From assembly GCF_004795915.1 (NCBI RefSeq), contig NZ_CP039253.1, positions 2,232,001 to 2,296,000 on the forward strand: 64,000 nucleotides of DNA, in the 5' to 3' direction. This document shows positions 1 through 8,367 of the stretch, piece by piece (within the stretch, counting starts at the first letter, position 1; each line of letters starts with the position of its first letter). Origin of the DNA: Rhodococcus sp. PAMC28707 (GTDB taxonomy: Bacteria; Actinomycetota; Actinomycetes; Mycobacteriales; Mycobacteriaceae). The translations under genes and the position numbers were made by a program. Below the pieces are notes generated by a model. That model saw nothing but the letters and a program-made list of their open reading frames with translations, ran no database searches and was not told where the DNA came from.

Positions 1-1400
1 CGGCGAACGGCGAACTCGTCGGCACCGTCGACGAAGCAGATGGTGCCGACACCGCAGCGGCCATCGCCGCCGCCCGACGTGCATTCGACGCCGGAGTATG
101 GAGTTCCACTCCGGCAACCGAACGAGGCGCGTTGTTGCTGCGGGTCGCCGACGCGATCCAACGACGTAAGGACGAGTTCGCCCGCGCCGAGTCACTCGAT
201 ACGGGCAAGCGCCTCGTGGAGAGCGAAATCGACATGGACGACATCAGTGCCAGCTTCCGCTATTTCGGTGTGCTCGCCGGGCAGCAGGCAGGGCGGGTCG
301 TAGACCCGGGCATGCCCGACGTCGTGAGCAAGGTCGTGTACGAGCCCATCGGTGTCTGCGGAATGATCACCCCCTGGAACTACCCACTGCTGCAGGTGGC
401 GTGGAAGGTGGCACCTGCTCTGGCGGCGGGCAACACCTTCGTGCTCAAGCCCAGCGAACTCACTCCGCACACTGCGATGCTTCTGATGGATGTACTCGAT
501 GGTCTCGGACTGCCGGCGGGCGTGGGGAACCTCGTGCTCGGCGCCGGTGCCACCGCGGGCGCGCCGCTGTCGGAACATCCCGATGTCGACATGGTCTCGT
601 TCACCGGCGGGCTCGCGACGGGCCGCGTGGTCGCTGCAGCGGCAGTGCAGACGGTCAAGAAGGTGGCGCTCGAACTCGGCGGGAAGAACCCCAATGTCGT
701 CTTCGCCGACGCCGACTTCGATGCGGCCGTCGACAATGCCCTCAACGCAGCCTTCGTCCACAGCGGCCAGGTGTGCTCGGCAGGAGCGCGTCTGATCGTC
801 GAGGAGTCCATCCATGACCGCTTCGTCGCGGAGTTGGTCCGTCGCGCCAAGCAGATTCGCTTGGGCGGGCCGTTCGACGAAACAGCCGAGACAGGTCCGC
901 TCATCTCTGCGGACCATCGTGACAAGGTCACCGCCTACGTCGACGCAGGCATCGAGGAAGGCGCCGTCGTCGGCTGTGGTGCCGAATGGGGCACCGGTGA
1001 GCTCGAGTCGGGCTTCTACTATCTGCCGACGGTCCTCGACGGCTGCAACACCGCAATGTCGGTGGTACAGGAAGAGGGCTTCGGCCCCGTCGTCACCGTG
1101 GAGACCTTCCGCACGGAAGAGGAAGCCATCGCTATCGGCAACGACACCCGGTACGGGCTCGCCGCGGGCGTCTGGAGCCAGGACGCCGGAAAGACCGAGC
1201 GCGTGGCTGCACGGTTGCGGCACGGCACCGTGTGGATCAACGACTTCCACCCCTACCTGCCACAGGCCGAGTGGGGCGGATTCGGCATGTCGGGCAACGG
1301 TCGCGAACTGGGTCCGACCGGTCTGGCCGAATACCAGGAGATCAAGCACATCTACCAGAACCTCCGGCCCGCAGTCACCGGATGGTTCCCGCAACACTGA
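1..1400 (+). CDS. betB: Betaine-aldehyde-type NAD(P)+ aldehyde dehydrogenase, 5' end cut by window edge
   Basis: The reading frame is open from the first bases (frame beginning at base 3), so the true start lies outside the window; about 465 C-terminal residues are visible. ALDH superfamily signatures are present: PWNYPLLQ, the catalytic glutamate motif LELGGKNP, and the catalytic cysteine in GQVCSAG (Cys codon 774-776). Two motifs differ slightly from the common form: FTGGLATG where FTGS is usual, and EEGFGPV where EE(I/V)FGPV is usual. The next gene is a choline-oxidase-like enzyme, so oxidation of betaine aldehyde to glycine betaine, for osmoprotection or choline catabolism, is the natural role. 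Substrate is inferred from the neighbour; the ALDH fold itself is certain. Confidence 0.85.
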   Translation, partial: ANGELVGTVDEADGADTAAAIAAARRAFDAGVWSSTPATERGALLLRVADAIQRRKDEFARAESLDTGKRLVESEIDMDDISASFRYFGVLAGQQAGRVVDPGMPDVVSKVVYEPIGVCGMITPWNYPLLQVAWKVAPALAAGNTFVLKPSELTPHTAMLLMDVLDGLGLPAGVGNLVLGAGATAGAPLSEHPDVDMVSFTGGLATGRVVAAAAVQTVKKVALELGGKNPNVVFADADFDAAVDNALNAAFVHSGQVCSAGARLIVEESIHDRFVAELVRRAKQIRLGGPFDETAETGPLISADHRDKVTAYVDAGIEEGAVVGCGAEWGTGELESGFYYLPTVLDGCNTAMSVVQEEGFGPVVTVETFRTEEEAIAIGNDTRYGLAAGVWSQDAGKTERVAARLRHGTVWINDFHPYLPQAEWGGFGMSGNGRELGPTGLAEYQEIKHIYQNLRPAVTGWFPQH

Positions 1401-1415
1401 GCACACCACCGATTC

Positions 1416-1454
1416 TTCGGTTCGGTTCGGTTCGGTTCGGTTCGGTTCGGTTCG
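1416..1454 (+). repeat. TTCGG pentanucleotide microsatellite (7 full copies plus TTCG)
   Basis: Perfect tandem TTCGG units fill half of the 76-bp gap between the aldehyde dehydrogenase stop and the choline oxidase start. The array ends just before the Shine-Dalgarno AGAGGAGAG (about 1456-1464). Five-base units shift spacing and helical phase when copy number changes, so the tract could tune expression of the downstream gene. No reading frame is interrupted. Confidence 0.9.
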
Positions 1455-1476
1455 TTAGAGGAGAGGCGCAAGAAAC

Positions 1477-3030
1477 ATGTCCGAAAAGCGATTCGATTAC
1501 GTGGTCGTCGGCGGCGGCAGCGCCGGCGCGGCCGTGGCGGCACGTCTCAGTGAGGACTCGTCCGTCACCGTCGCGTTGATCGAGGCCGGCCCCAGCGACG
1601 TCGGCGTCGACGACGTCCTCCAGCTCACCCGCTGGCCTGCACTGCTCGGATCAGGTTTCGACTGGGACTATCAGATCGAACCGCAGGAGCGCGGTAACTC
1701 GTTCATGCGCCAATCGCGGGCGAAGGTGCTGGGCGGATGTTCCTCACACAACTCGTGCATCGCTTTCTGGCCGCCTGCCGAGGATCTCGACGAGTGGGCC
1801 GGCAAGTACGGTGCCGTCGGCTGGGATTCCCAGCAGATGCTGCCGCTGCTTCGAAAGCTCGAGAACAACGACCAACCGGGCACGCACCACGGTCACGACG
1901 GGCCGGTACGCATCCGGAACATCGAAGCCGTGGACCCGGCAGGTGTGGCGATTCTCGAAGCGTGCGAGCAAGCCGGCATCCCCACCGTGCAGTTCAACAA
2001 CGGCACGGTTGTCGAGGGCGCCGGGTTCTTCCAGGTGAACGCCCTGGAGGACGGCGTGCGGTCCTCGTCATCGGTGTCCTATCTACACCCGATCACGAAC
2101 ACGCGCACCAACCTCGAGGTCCTCACCGGACTCTGGGCCAAGAAGCTCATCATCGACGCGGACAAACGATGCACGGGCGTACAGGTTTTGAACCCGGACC
2201 TGGTACACACCGACACCATCCACGCCGATCGCGAGGTCATCGTCTCGGCCGGCGCGATCGACTCCCCCAAGTTGCTCATGCTCTCCGGTATCGGGCCCGC
2301 CGACCACCTGCGCGAAATCGGCGTCGAGGTAGTGGTGGACTCACCTGGAGTCGGCTCGCACATGCAGGATCACCCAGAGGGCGTCATCTCCTGGGACGCG
2401 AAGAAGCCGATGGTCACCGAGTCGTTGCAGTGGTGGGAAATCGGAATCTTCACCCGCATCGACAAGGAACGCGACCGACCGGACCTGATGTTCCACTTCG
2501 GCAACACCCCGTTCGACATGCACACGTTGCGCCAGGGCTATCCCACCTCGGAAAACGCATTCTGTCTGACCCCGAATGTCACGGACGCACGTTCGCGCGG
2601 CACGGTCCGTCTGCGCAGCCGAGACTTCCGCGACAAGCCGCGTGTCGATCCGAAGTACTTCTCGGACCCGTACGACATGCAGATCATGACCTACGGGATC
2701 AAGCTGGCCCGCGAGATCGTCGGGAAGCCTGCTATGGCCGAATGGGCGGGAATGGAGTTGTTCCCAGGTGATCAAGTGCGCACCGACGACGAGATCGCCG
2801 ACTACATCACTCGCACCCACAACACCGTCTACCACCCCACAGGCTCGGTATCGATGGGCGCTGCCGACAATCCCGAGACACCCCTGGATCCGCAGTTGCG
2901 GGTCAAAGGGGTCCGCAACTTGCGTGTGGCCGACGCGTCGATCATGCCGAAAATCGTGGCCGTCAATCCCAACATCACCACGATGATGATCGGTGAAAAG
3001 TGCGCGGAGATGATCAAGAAGGGGGCCTGA
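1477..3030 (+). CDS. codA: GMC-family flavoenzyme, choline-oxidase-like
   Basis: 517 aa. Begins with an FAD-binding Rossmann motif (VVGGGSAG, residues about 10-17). Close to Arthrobacter globiformis choline oxidase over its length, as I recall that sequence. GGCSSHNSC contains His91, at the position of the histidine that covalently holds FAD in choline oxidase (His99), with Ser93 matching Ser101. VYH 451-453 matches Val464-His466 and Asn497 matches Asn510. One difference: the position I align with His351 is Gln353 (TLRQGYPT). Predicted to oxidise choline to betaine aldehyde or on to glycine betaine, with O2 as acceptor if a true oxidase. Start ATG follows AGAGGAGAG. Likely co-transcribed with the upstream dehydrogenase. 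Most annotation would call it choline dehydrogenase (BetA); the covalent-flavin histidine favours the oxidase reading. Confidence 0.85.
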   Translation: MSEKRFDYVVVGGGSAGAAVAARLSEDSSVTVALIEAGPSDVGVDDVLQLTRWPALLGSGFDWDYQIEPQERGNSFMRQSRAKVLGGCSSHNSCIAFWPPAEDLDEWAGKYGAVGWDSQQMLPLLRKLENNDQPGTHHGHDGPVRIRNIEAVDPAGVAILEACEQAGIPTVQFNNGTVVEGAGFFQVNALEDGVRSSSSVSYLHPITNTRTNLEVLTGLWAKKLIIDADKRCTGVQVLNPDLVHTDTIHADREVIVSAGAIDSPKLLMLSGIGPADHLREIGVEVVVDSPGVGSHMQDHPEGVISWDAKKPMVTESLQWWEIGIFTRIDKERDRPDLMFHFGNTPFDMHTLRQGYPTSENAFCLTPNVTDARSRGTVRLRSRDFRDKPRVDPKYFSDPYDMQIMTYGIKLAREIVGKPAMAEWAGMELFPGDQVRTDDEIADYITRTHNTVYHPTGSVSMGAADNPETPLDPQLRVKGVRNLRVADASIMPKIVAVNPNITTMMIGEKCAEMIKKGA

Positions 3031-3047
3031 CCAGGCCGACAAAAGAA

Positions 3048-3075
3048 GGCCCGGCCGAATGAATTCGGCCGGGCC
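3048..3075. terminator. Hairpin terminator after the choline oxidase gene
   Basis: A 13-bp perfect stem (GGCCCGGCCGAAT / ATTCGGCCGGGCC) with a 2-nt centre, 17 bp after the stop codon. No T-tract follows, so it is a strong GC hairpin rather than a classic intrinsic terminator. It could serve both this gene and the tRNA-Leu transcribed toward it. Confidence 0.7.
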
Positions 3076-3154
3076 CTCTCTGTGGTCATCGCGACACTTC
3101 GGTCGTAAAATAAACCACTGGCCGCAGCGAACGAATCAGCTGCGACCAGTGTTG

Positions 3155-3237
3155 TGGGCGGAGGGGGACTTGAACCCCCACGTCCCGAAGGACACTGGCA
3201 CCTGAAGCCAGCGCGTCTGCCATTCCGCCACCCGCCC
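3155..3237 (-). tRNA. tRNA-Leu (anticodon CAG)
   Basis: Cloverleaf read on the minus strand: 7-bp acceptor GGGCGGG/TCCGCCC (last pair G-U), class II long variable arm (GTGTCCTTCGGGAC), anticodon loop TTCAGGT with CAG, T-arm GGGGG-TTCAAGT-CCCCC, discriminator A. CCA is not encoded. Confidence 0.95.
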
Positions 3238-3456
3238 GGGTGACCGGTGAACGTTAACATGCACATCCGGTGACGAAGAAATCGAGATGTCGACCGTTCA
3301 GCGCACGGGTATTTACCGACCCGCAACGTATATCATGCATGGACGAAGACCTCGAGCCGACACGCGTTCGCGGTCACGCGTTCGGTTCCTACTCGAAGTA
3401 CGTTCCTCGAGCAGGAACAATGCAGACCCGAGCACTAGATGGGAGGAGAGGTCACC

Positions 3457-4863
3457 ATGGGAATTGTCCAGCGTTTCGAGCGAAAGCTGCAAGGCGCGGT
3501 CGGTGACGTATTCGCCCGAGTATTCGGTGGCGGAGTGGTTCCGCAGGAAGTCGAGGCAGCGCTTCAGCAGGAAGCGTCGGATCTGGTCCGTCCGCTCGAC
3601 GGCGGCCACTACCTCGCACCGAACAGCTATGTGATCACCATCAACAGTTCCGACCATGACGGACTCGCCGCAGATCACGATCTGACCGTGAAAGCTTTTT
3701 CGCGACACCTCGGTGACTACATTCGTGATCAGGGCTGGCAAACGTACGGGGATGTCGTGGTTCGATTCGAACCGTCGCCCACCTTGCACACCGGCCAGTT
3801 CCGGGCCAGTGGTTCGGTCGATCCCGATGTGGGACGATCGTCGACTGCAACCGGAAACGCCTCGGCGGCCGGCCAACGCCCCCCGCGACCGTCAGCCCCA
3901 CCTAAGTCGACATCAGGAGCCGGCCCCATGACGCAGAACCCAGGCTACGACCCGCAACGCGAACCCGCCGACGGCTCTCGCCCCGATCCGCGCGCCCGCA
4001 ACGGGTATCCGGCTCCCGGCCAAGATCCGCGTTATGCGCAGGCCCGCGACCAGAACGGATACGACGCGCACAGTAACGGCGCACCGTATGCAAACGGCGC
4101 TTACGGTGCCGATTCCGCGGCTTCCCCTCAGCAGGCGCAGCCGCGAGGGGACCAGTACAACCAGGGCTACGAACAGCAGGCCTACGGCGATCAAGGGTAC
4201 GACCAGCAGGCGTATTCGGATCAGGGTTACGAGCAGGGTGGTTACGCGCAGGGGTACTCCGCTCAGCCGCCACCCGAACAGGCTTACTCGGACCAGCAAG
4301 CGTATGGCCAGCAGGGCTACTCGGACCAGCAAGCGTATGGCCAGCAGCCGTACGCCGAGCCCGCGTACGGCGAACAGCAGGCCTACGGAGAGCCCCAGCA
4401 GGCCTACGGGGACCAGCGCTACGCCGAGCCCGCACAACAGCCTGCGTCCTACCAGCAACCGGCGTCCTACCAGCAACCCGCCTACGACTATCAGTCCCAG
4501 CAAGGCGGCTACCAGCAAGGCGGGTACCAGCAGCCCGACTACGGCTACGCCGAGCCCGCGTACAACGACGCTCAGAGTCTGGCCGCGACATTGCAGCTCG
4601 AGGACGGCAGCGGCCGCTATTTCCAGCTTCGCGAAGGCCAGAACATCATCGGCCGTGGCCAAGATGCCCAGTTCCGGCTCCCGGACACCGGAGTCTCGAG
4701 GCGACACGTCGAAATTCGGTGGGATGGACGCGTCGCGATGTTGTCTGATCTAGGTTCGACCAACGGCACCACCGTCAACGGCGCATCCGTTCAGGATTGG
4801 CAATTGGCAGACGGCGACGTCATTCGCGCAGGACACTCCGAAATATTGGTCCGCATCGTTTAA
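3457..4863 (+). CDS. fhaA: FhaA: DUF3662 plus C-terminal FHA phosphopeptide-binding protein
   Basis: 468 aa, first gene of the pknAB operon. The N-terminal domain (about 1-125, VPQEVEAALQQEA, QGWQTYGDVVVRFE) matches FhaA/DUF3662. A Tyr/Gln/Gly/Ala-rich disordered linker (about 150-370) built from Y-x-x-QQ-A-Y units follows. The FHA domain occupies about the last 95 residues (IIGRG, SRRHVEI, LGSTNGT). FHA domains bind phosphothreonine; in mycobacteria FhaA binds the PknB-phosphorylated pseudokinase domain of MurJ, whose gene is also in this window. An in-frame ATG at 3439 exists, but GGGAGGAGAG lies immediately before the ATG at 3457, and FhaA proteins begin at that point (MGIVQRFERKL). Confidence 0.95.
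   Translation: MGIVQRFERKLQGAVGDVFARVFGGGVVPQEVEAALQQEASDLVRPLDGGHYLAPNSYVITINSSDHDGLAADHDLTVKAFSRHLGDYIRDQGWQTYGDVVVRFEPSPTLHTGQFRASGSVDPDVGRSSTATGNASAAGQRPPRPSAPPKSTSGAGPMTQNPGYDPQREPADGSRPDPRARNGYPAPGQDPRYAQARDQNGYDAHSNGAPYANGAYGADSAASPQQAQPRGDQYNQGYEQQAYGDQGYDQQAYSDQGYEQGGYAQGYSAQPPPEQAYSDQQAYGQQGYSDQQAYGQQPYAEPAYGEQQAYGEPQQAYGDQRYAEPAQQPASYQQPASYQQPAYDYQSQQGGYQQGGYQQPDYGYAEPAYNDAQSLAATLQLEDGSGRYFQLREGQNIIGRGQDAQFRLPDTGVSRRHVEIRWDGRVAMLSDLGSTNGTTVNGASVQDWQLADGDVIRAGHSEILVRIV
4285..4347 (+). repeat. 33-bp tandem repeat inside the fhaA linker
   Basis: TACTCGGACCAGCAAGCG and the bases after it occur at 4285 and again at 4318, identical over 30 bp, encoding the 11-residue unit YSDQQAYGQQG. 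A second, 18-bp period duplication (PASYQQ) lies at about 4442-4479. Identity at DNA level implies recent slippage or unequal exchange, so linker length may vary between strains. Confidence 0.85.
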
Positions 4864-5012
4864 CGCACCCCGCCAGTATGGTGATCGACACACACAGCTT
4901 CTCTCTAGGATGCTGTGTGTGAAAACGTCTGCACGTGGTGCGTGCATGGGGGAAGGAACCGGCGTGTTCTCCACGCTGGTCGACACAGATGTGGCAAAGG
5001 AGGTGGACGGCT

Positions 5013-5477
5013 GTGCAGGGATTGATTCTGCAGCTGACCCGAGCGGGTTTTCTACTCTTGCTCTGGTACTTCGTCTGGGCCGTCCTGCGAACCCTACGTA
5101 GCGACATATACGCCGCATCCGGCATGCGTATGCCGGCACGCTATTCCCGAGGCTCGAAGGTTCTTCCCTCGTTCAACAAACAGAAGGTTGCCAAGAATCT
5201 AGTGGTAACACAGGGCGGTCTCGCCGGAACTCGCATCTCGCTCGGCACGCAACCGGTTCTCATCGGCCGCGCCGACGACTCGACACTCGTGCTGACAGAC
5301 GACTACGCGTCGACCAGGCATGCACGGATCTCGCCACGCGGGGGTGACTGGTACGTCGAAGATCTCGGTTCGACCAATGGCACCTACCTCGACCGAGCCA
5401 AGGTGACCACTGCCGTCCGCGTGCCACTCGGCACTCCGGTGCGTGTGGGCAAAACCGTGATCGAGTTGCGCCCGTGA
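5013..5477 (+). CDS. fhaB: FhaB (FipA): membrane-anchored FHA protein
   Basis: 154 aa. A hydrophobic N-terminal segment (about 7-25, AGFLLLLWYFVWAVL) anchors a C-terminal FHA domain (VLIGRADDSTLVLTDD, STRHARIS, LGSTNGTYLD). FhaB links the kinase pathway to elongation and division proteins. Start is the GTG at 5013: AAAGGAGGT at 4996-5004 sits 8 nt upstream and the conserved N-terminus (VQGLILQLTRAGF) begins here, although the frame is open further upstream. The gene overlaps pstP by GTGA. Confidence 0.95.
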   Translation: MQGLILQLTRAGFLLLLWYFVWAVLRTLRSDIYAASGMRMPARYSRGSKVLPSFNKQKVAKNLVVTQGGLAGTRISLGTQPVLIGRADDSTLVLTDDYASTRHARISPRGGDWYVEDLGSTNGTYLDRAKVTTAVRVPLGTPVRVGKTVIELRP

Positions 5478-6910
5478 CTCTTGTACTGCGTTATGCGGCC
5501 CGCAGTGACCGCGGACTCGTGCGATCGAACAACGAAGACTCCGTCTACGCGGGAGCGCGACTCCTCGCGCTTGCCGACGGGATGGGTGGGCATGCCGCGG
5601 GCGAGGTCGCTTCGCAGTTGATGATCGCCGCCCTGGCGCACCTCGACGACGACGAACCCGGTGACGACCTTCTCGGCAAGCTGGAAGCCGCGACCCGCGA
5701 GGGCAATGCGTCCATCGCCGATCAGGTCGAAGACGAACCCGAACTCGACGGGATGGGCACGACGCTCACCGCAATTCTTTTCGCAGGCAAGAAGATCGGC
5801 CTGGTTCACATCGGCGATTCGCGGGCATACATGCTTCGCGACACCAAGCTCTCGCAGATCACTCGCGACGACACCTTCGTTCAGTCGCTCGTAGACGAAG
5901 GCCGGATCACACCCGAGCAGGCGCACACACACCCACAGCGCTCACTCATCATGCGGGCATTGACCGGTAACGAGATCGAACCGACGCTGACCGTCCGCGA
6001 GGTTCGTGCGGGCGATCGTTACCTGCTCTGCTCGGACGGTCTGTCCGACGTGGTGAGCGACGAAACCATCGAGAACACGATGAACGAGGGCGACTGCGCC
6101 GAGAGCGCCGACCGCCTCATCGAACTTGCTTTGCGAAGCGGTGGACCGGACAACGTCACCGTCGTCGTCGCAGACGTCATCGACCTCGACTACGGCCAGA
6201 GTCACCCGATCGTCGGGGGTGCGGCCAGTACCGAGGAAGAAGAGTACTCACCGCCGCTCAACACCGCCGCCGGTCGTGCTGCGGCAATGCGGCCACCGAG
6301 GTCGACACCGAAGAGAATCGCCACTCCCGCACCGGAACCCGAGAAGAAGTCGCACAAGCTCCGCTGGTCGCTGGTCGCGCTGACGCTCATCGCATTGCTG
6401 GTCGGCGGCGCCTTCGTTGCCAATGCGGCGATCCGCAACAACTACTACGTCGGCGAGGAGAACAACCGCGTCGCCGTCATGCGCGGAGTGCCGGGTTCGA
6501 TACTGGGTTACTCGCTTCAGACGGTCCACGCCATCGGCTGCCTCGACGCAGACGGCACGCTTACCCTGCGCGGCCCTGATTCTGCCTCGAGCACGTGTGA
6601 CGTCTTCGAGGTCGACGATCTGGTGCCCGCGGCTCGGGAACAGGTACGAGCCGGACTTCCGTCGGGCAAGCTCGACGACGCGAACGGACAGATGAAGCAG
6701 CTCGCCTCCGGTGATCTGTTGCCGCTGTGCGAACCCGAGTCTGCGACCCCGGCCATCACGACACCGGTGCCACCGGTGCCCCCGCCACCCGGTGCCCCAG
6801 CCTTGCCTCCGGCGCCCGATGCCCCGCCACCGGTCCTGCCCGAACCAACGCCCACCCCAGCACCGTCAGCACCGCAAGTAGCAGGTCAGAACTGTAGGGC
6901 CGGTATTTGA
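5474..6910 (+). CDS. pstP: PstP: PP2C-type Ser/Thr protein phosphatase
   Basis: 478 aa, GTG start overlapping the fhaB stop (GTGA). The cytoplasmic PP2C domain (about 1-235) has the metal-binding motifs RSNNEDS, ADGMGGH, GDSRAY and SGGPDNVTV. A linker, one transmembrane helix (about 298-318) and an extracytoplasmic domain ending in a Pro-rich tail (PPVPPPPGAP) follow. It dephosphorylates PknA, PknB and their substrates, so it is the off-switch of the operon. Its stop codon shares one base with the rodA start. Confidence 0.96.
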   Translation: MTLVLRYAARSDRGLVRSNNEDSVYAGARLLALADGMGGHAAGEVASQLMIAALAHLDDDEPGDDLLGKLEAATREGNASIADQVEDEPELDGMGTTLTAILFAGKKIGLVHIGDSRAYMLRDTKLSQITRDDTFVQSLVDEGRITPEQAHTHPQRSLIMRALTGNEIEPTLTVREVRAGDRYLLCSDGLSDVVSDETIENTMNEGDCAESADRLIELALRSGGPDNVTVVVADVIDLDYGQSHPIVGGAASTEEEEYSPPLNTAAGRAAAMRPPRSTPKRIATPAPEPEKKSHKLRWSLVALTLIALLVGGAFVANAAIRNNYYVGEENNRVAVMRGVPGSILGYSLQTVHAIGCLDADGTLTLRGPDSASSTCDVFEVDDLVPAAREQVRAGLPSGKLDDANGQMKQLASGDLLPLCEPESATPAITTPVPPVPPPPGAPALPPAPDAPPPVLPEPTPTPAPSAPQVAGQNCRAGI

Positions 6911-8367
6911 TGAGCTCCAATTCGTCTGCGGGGGCATCCTTTCCGAGTCCGCCGGAAGGATTTGCTCCGGCACCCGTTCAGTCGAACCGACGTAACGTCG
7001 AGTTGTTGTTGCTCGGGATAGCGGTAGTGATCACCACGATGTCCTTGGTGTTGGTAGAGGCAAGCCAAGAACAAACCATCACCCTCGATCTCGTCAAGTA
7101 CTCGCTGGCGTATCTGGCATTGGTCACGGTGGCGCATCTCGCGGTCCGCAGATTCGCCCCCCACGCGGACCCGCTGCTGCTGCCGATCGTGGCGCTGTTG
7201 AACGGTCTGGGCCTCGTGCTGATCCATCGCCTCGATCTCGCCGACCAACAGTCTGCCGCCTACCTGGGTCAGGAGATCCCGTCGCCGGACGCCAATCAGC
7301 AGGTGCTCTGGACGACCCTTGCGATCGCAGGATTCATTGCCGTACTGGTCCTGTTGCGGGATTACCGCACGCTGGCGCGCTACAGCTACACCGTCGGTCT
7401 TGCAGGTCTGGTACTGCTCGCCATTCCCGCACTGCTGCCGTCGGCGTTCTCCGAGGTCAACGGATCGAAGATCTGGATTCGGCTGCCCGGCTTCAGCCTT
7501 CAGCCCGGCGAGTTCGCAAAGATCCTGTTGCTGATCTTCTTCGCCTCGCTCCTCGTCGCCAAGCGTGAACTGTTCACGACTGCCGGCAAACATGTGCTCG
7601 GCATGGACTTCCCCCGTGCACGCGACCTCGGTCCGATTCTGCTGGTGTGGATCGTCTCGGTCGCCGTCCTCGTATTCGAGAAGGACCTCGGTACTTCACT
7701 GCTGATCTTCGGCACCGTGCTGGTGATGATCTACATCGCTACCGAGCGCGTCGGCTGGCTCATCATCGGATTCGCGCTGCTGTTGGTCGGCTTCCTGTTC
7801 GCCTATCAAGTCTTCGGACACGTCAAGATCCGCACCGATACCTGGCTGCATCCGTTCGACGACTACAACGACACGGGCTACCAGATCGTCCAGTCGATGT
7901 TCAGTTTCGCCACAGGCGGCCTCGCGGGGACCGGTCTGGGGAGTGGGCGTCCGTCGCAGGTCCCGTTCGCAAAGACCGACTTCATCATTGCGACGGTCGG
8001 CGAGGAGCTCGGACTCATCGGACTCACTGCAGTCCTGGTCCTCTACCTGGTATTCATCATCCGCGGCTTGCGCACCGCGCTCGCCGTTCGTGACAGCTTC
8101 GGCAAACTTCTCGCTGCCGGCCTCGCGTTCACCATCGCCATTCAGTTGTTCGTCGTGGTGGGTGGGGTAACCAAGCTGATTCCGCTCACCGGACTCACCA
8201 CCCCGTACATGTCGTACGGCGGATCCTCGCTGCTCGCCAACTATCTACTGCTGGCGTTGTTGATCAAGATCTCCGACGCGGCGCGTGAGCCCGCCGTTCC
8301 GAACAAGAAGCCTGTGGTGGCGACGCCGATCGCGGAAGCGCCGACCGAAATGGTGAAACGCCCGTGA
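6910..8367 (+). CDS. rodA: RodA: SEDS-family peptidoglycan polymerase
   Basis: 485 aa. FtsW/RodA/SpoVE family with about 12 hydrophobic segments. Signatures include LQPGEFAKI, FEKDLGTSLLIFG and, near the C-terminus, PLTGLTTPYMSYGGSSL. It polymerises glycan strands from lipid II together with the class B PBP encoded next (PbpA). A TTG at 6907 is possible, but the ATG at 6910 overlaps the pstP stop by one base and is preferred. The last codons overlap the pbpA start (GTGA). Confidence 0.94.
   Translation: MSSNSSAGASFPSPPEGFAPAPVQSNRRNVELLLLGIAVVITTMSLVLVEASQEQTITLDLVKYSLAYLALVTVAHLAVRRFAPHADPLLLPIVALLNGLGLVLIHRLDLADQQSAAYLGQEIPSPDANQQVLWTTLAIAGFIAVLVLLRDYRTLARYSYTVGLAGLVLLAIPALLPSAFSEVNGSKIWIRLPGFSLQPGEFAKILLLIFFASLLVAKRELFTTAGKHVLGMDFPRARDLGPILLVWIVSVAVLVFEKDLGTSLLIFGTVLVMIYIATERVGWLIIGFALLLVGFLFAYQVFGHVKIRTDTWLHPFDDYNDTGYQIVQSMFSFATGGLAGTGLGSGRPSQVPFAKTDFIIATVGEELGLIGLTAVLVLYLVFIIRGLRTALAVRDSFGKLLAAGLAFTIAIQLFVVVGGVTKLIPLTGLTTPYMSYGGSSLLANYLLLALLIKISDAAREPAVPNKKPVVATPIAEAPTEMVKRP

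Noticed and set aside
192-1409. 405-aa open frame antisense to the aldehyde dehydrogenase
   Set aside because: Shadow of a high-GC gene; the sense strand has ALDH catalytic motifs and the antisense has none.
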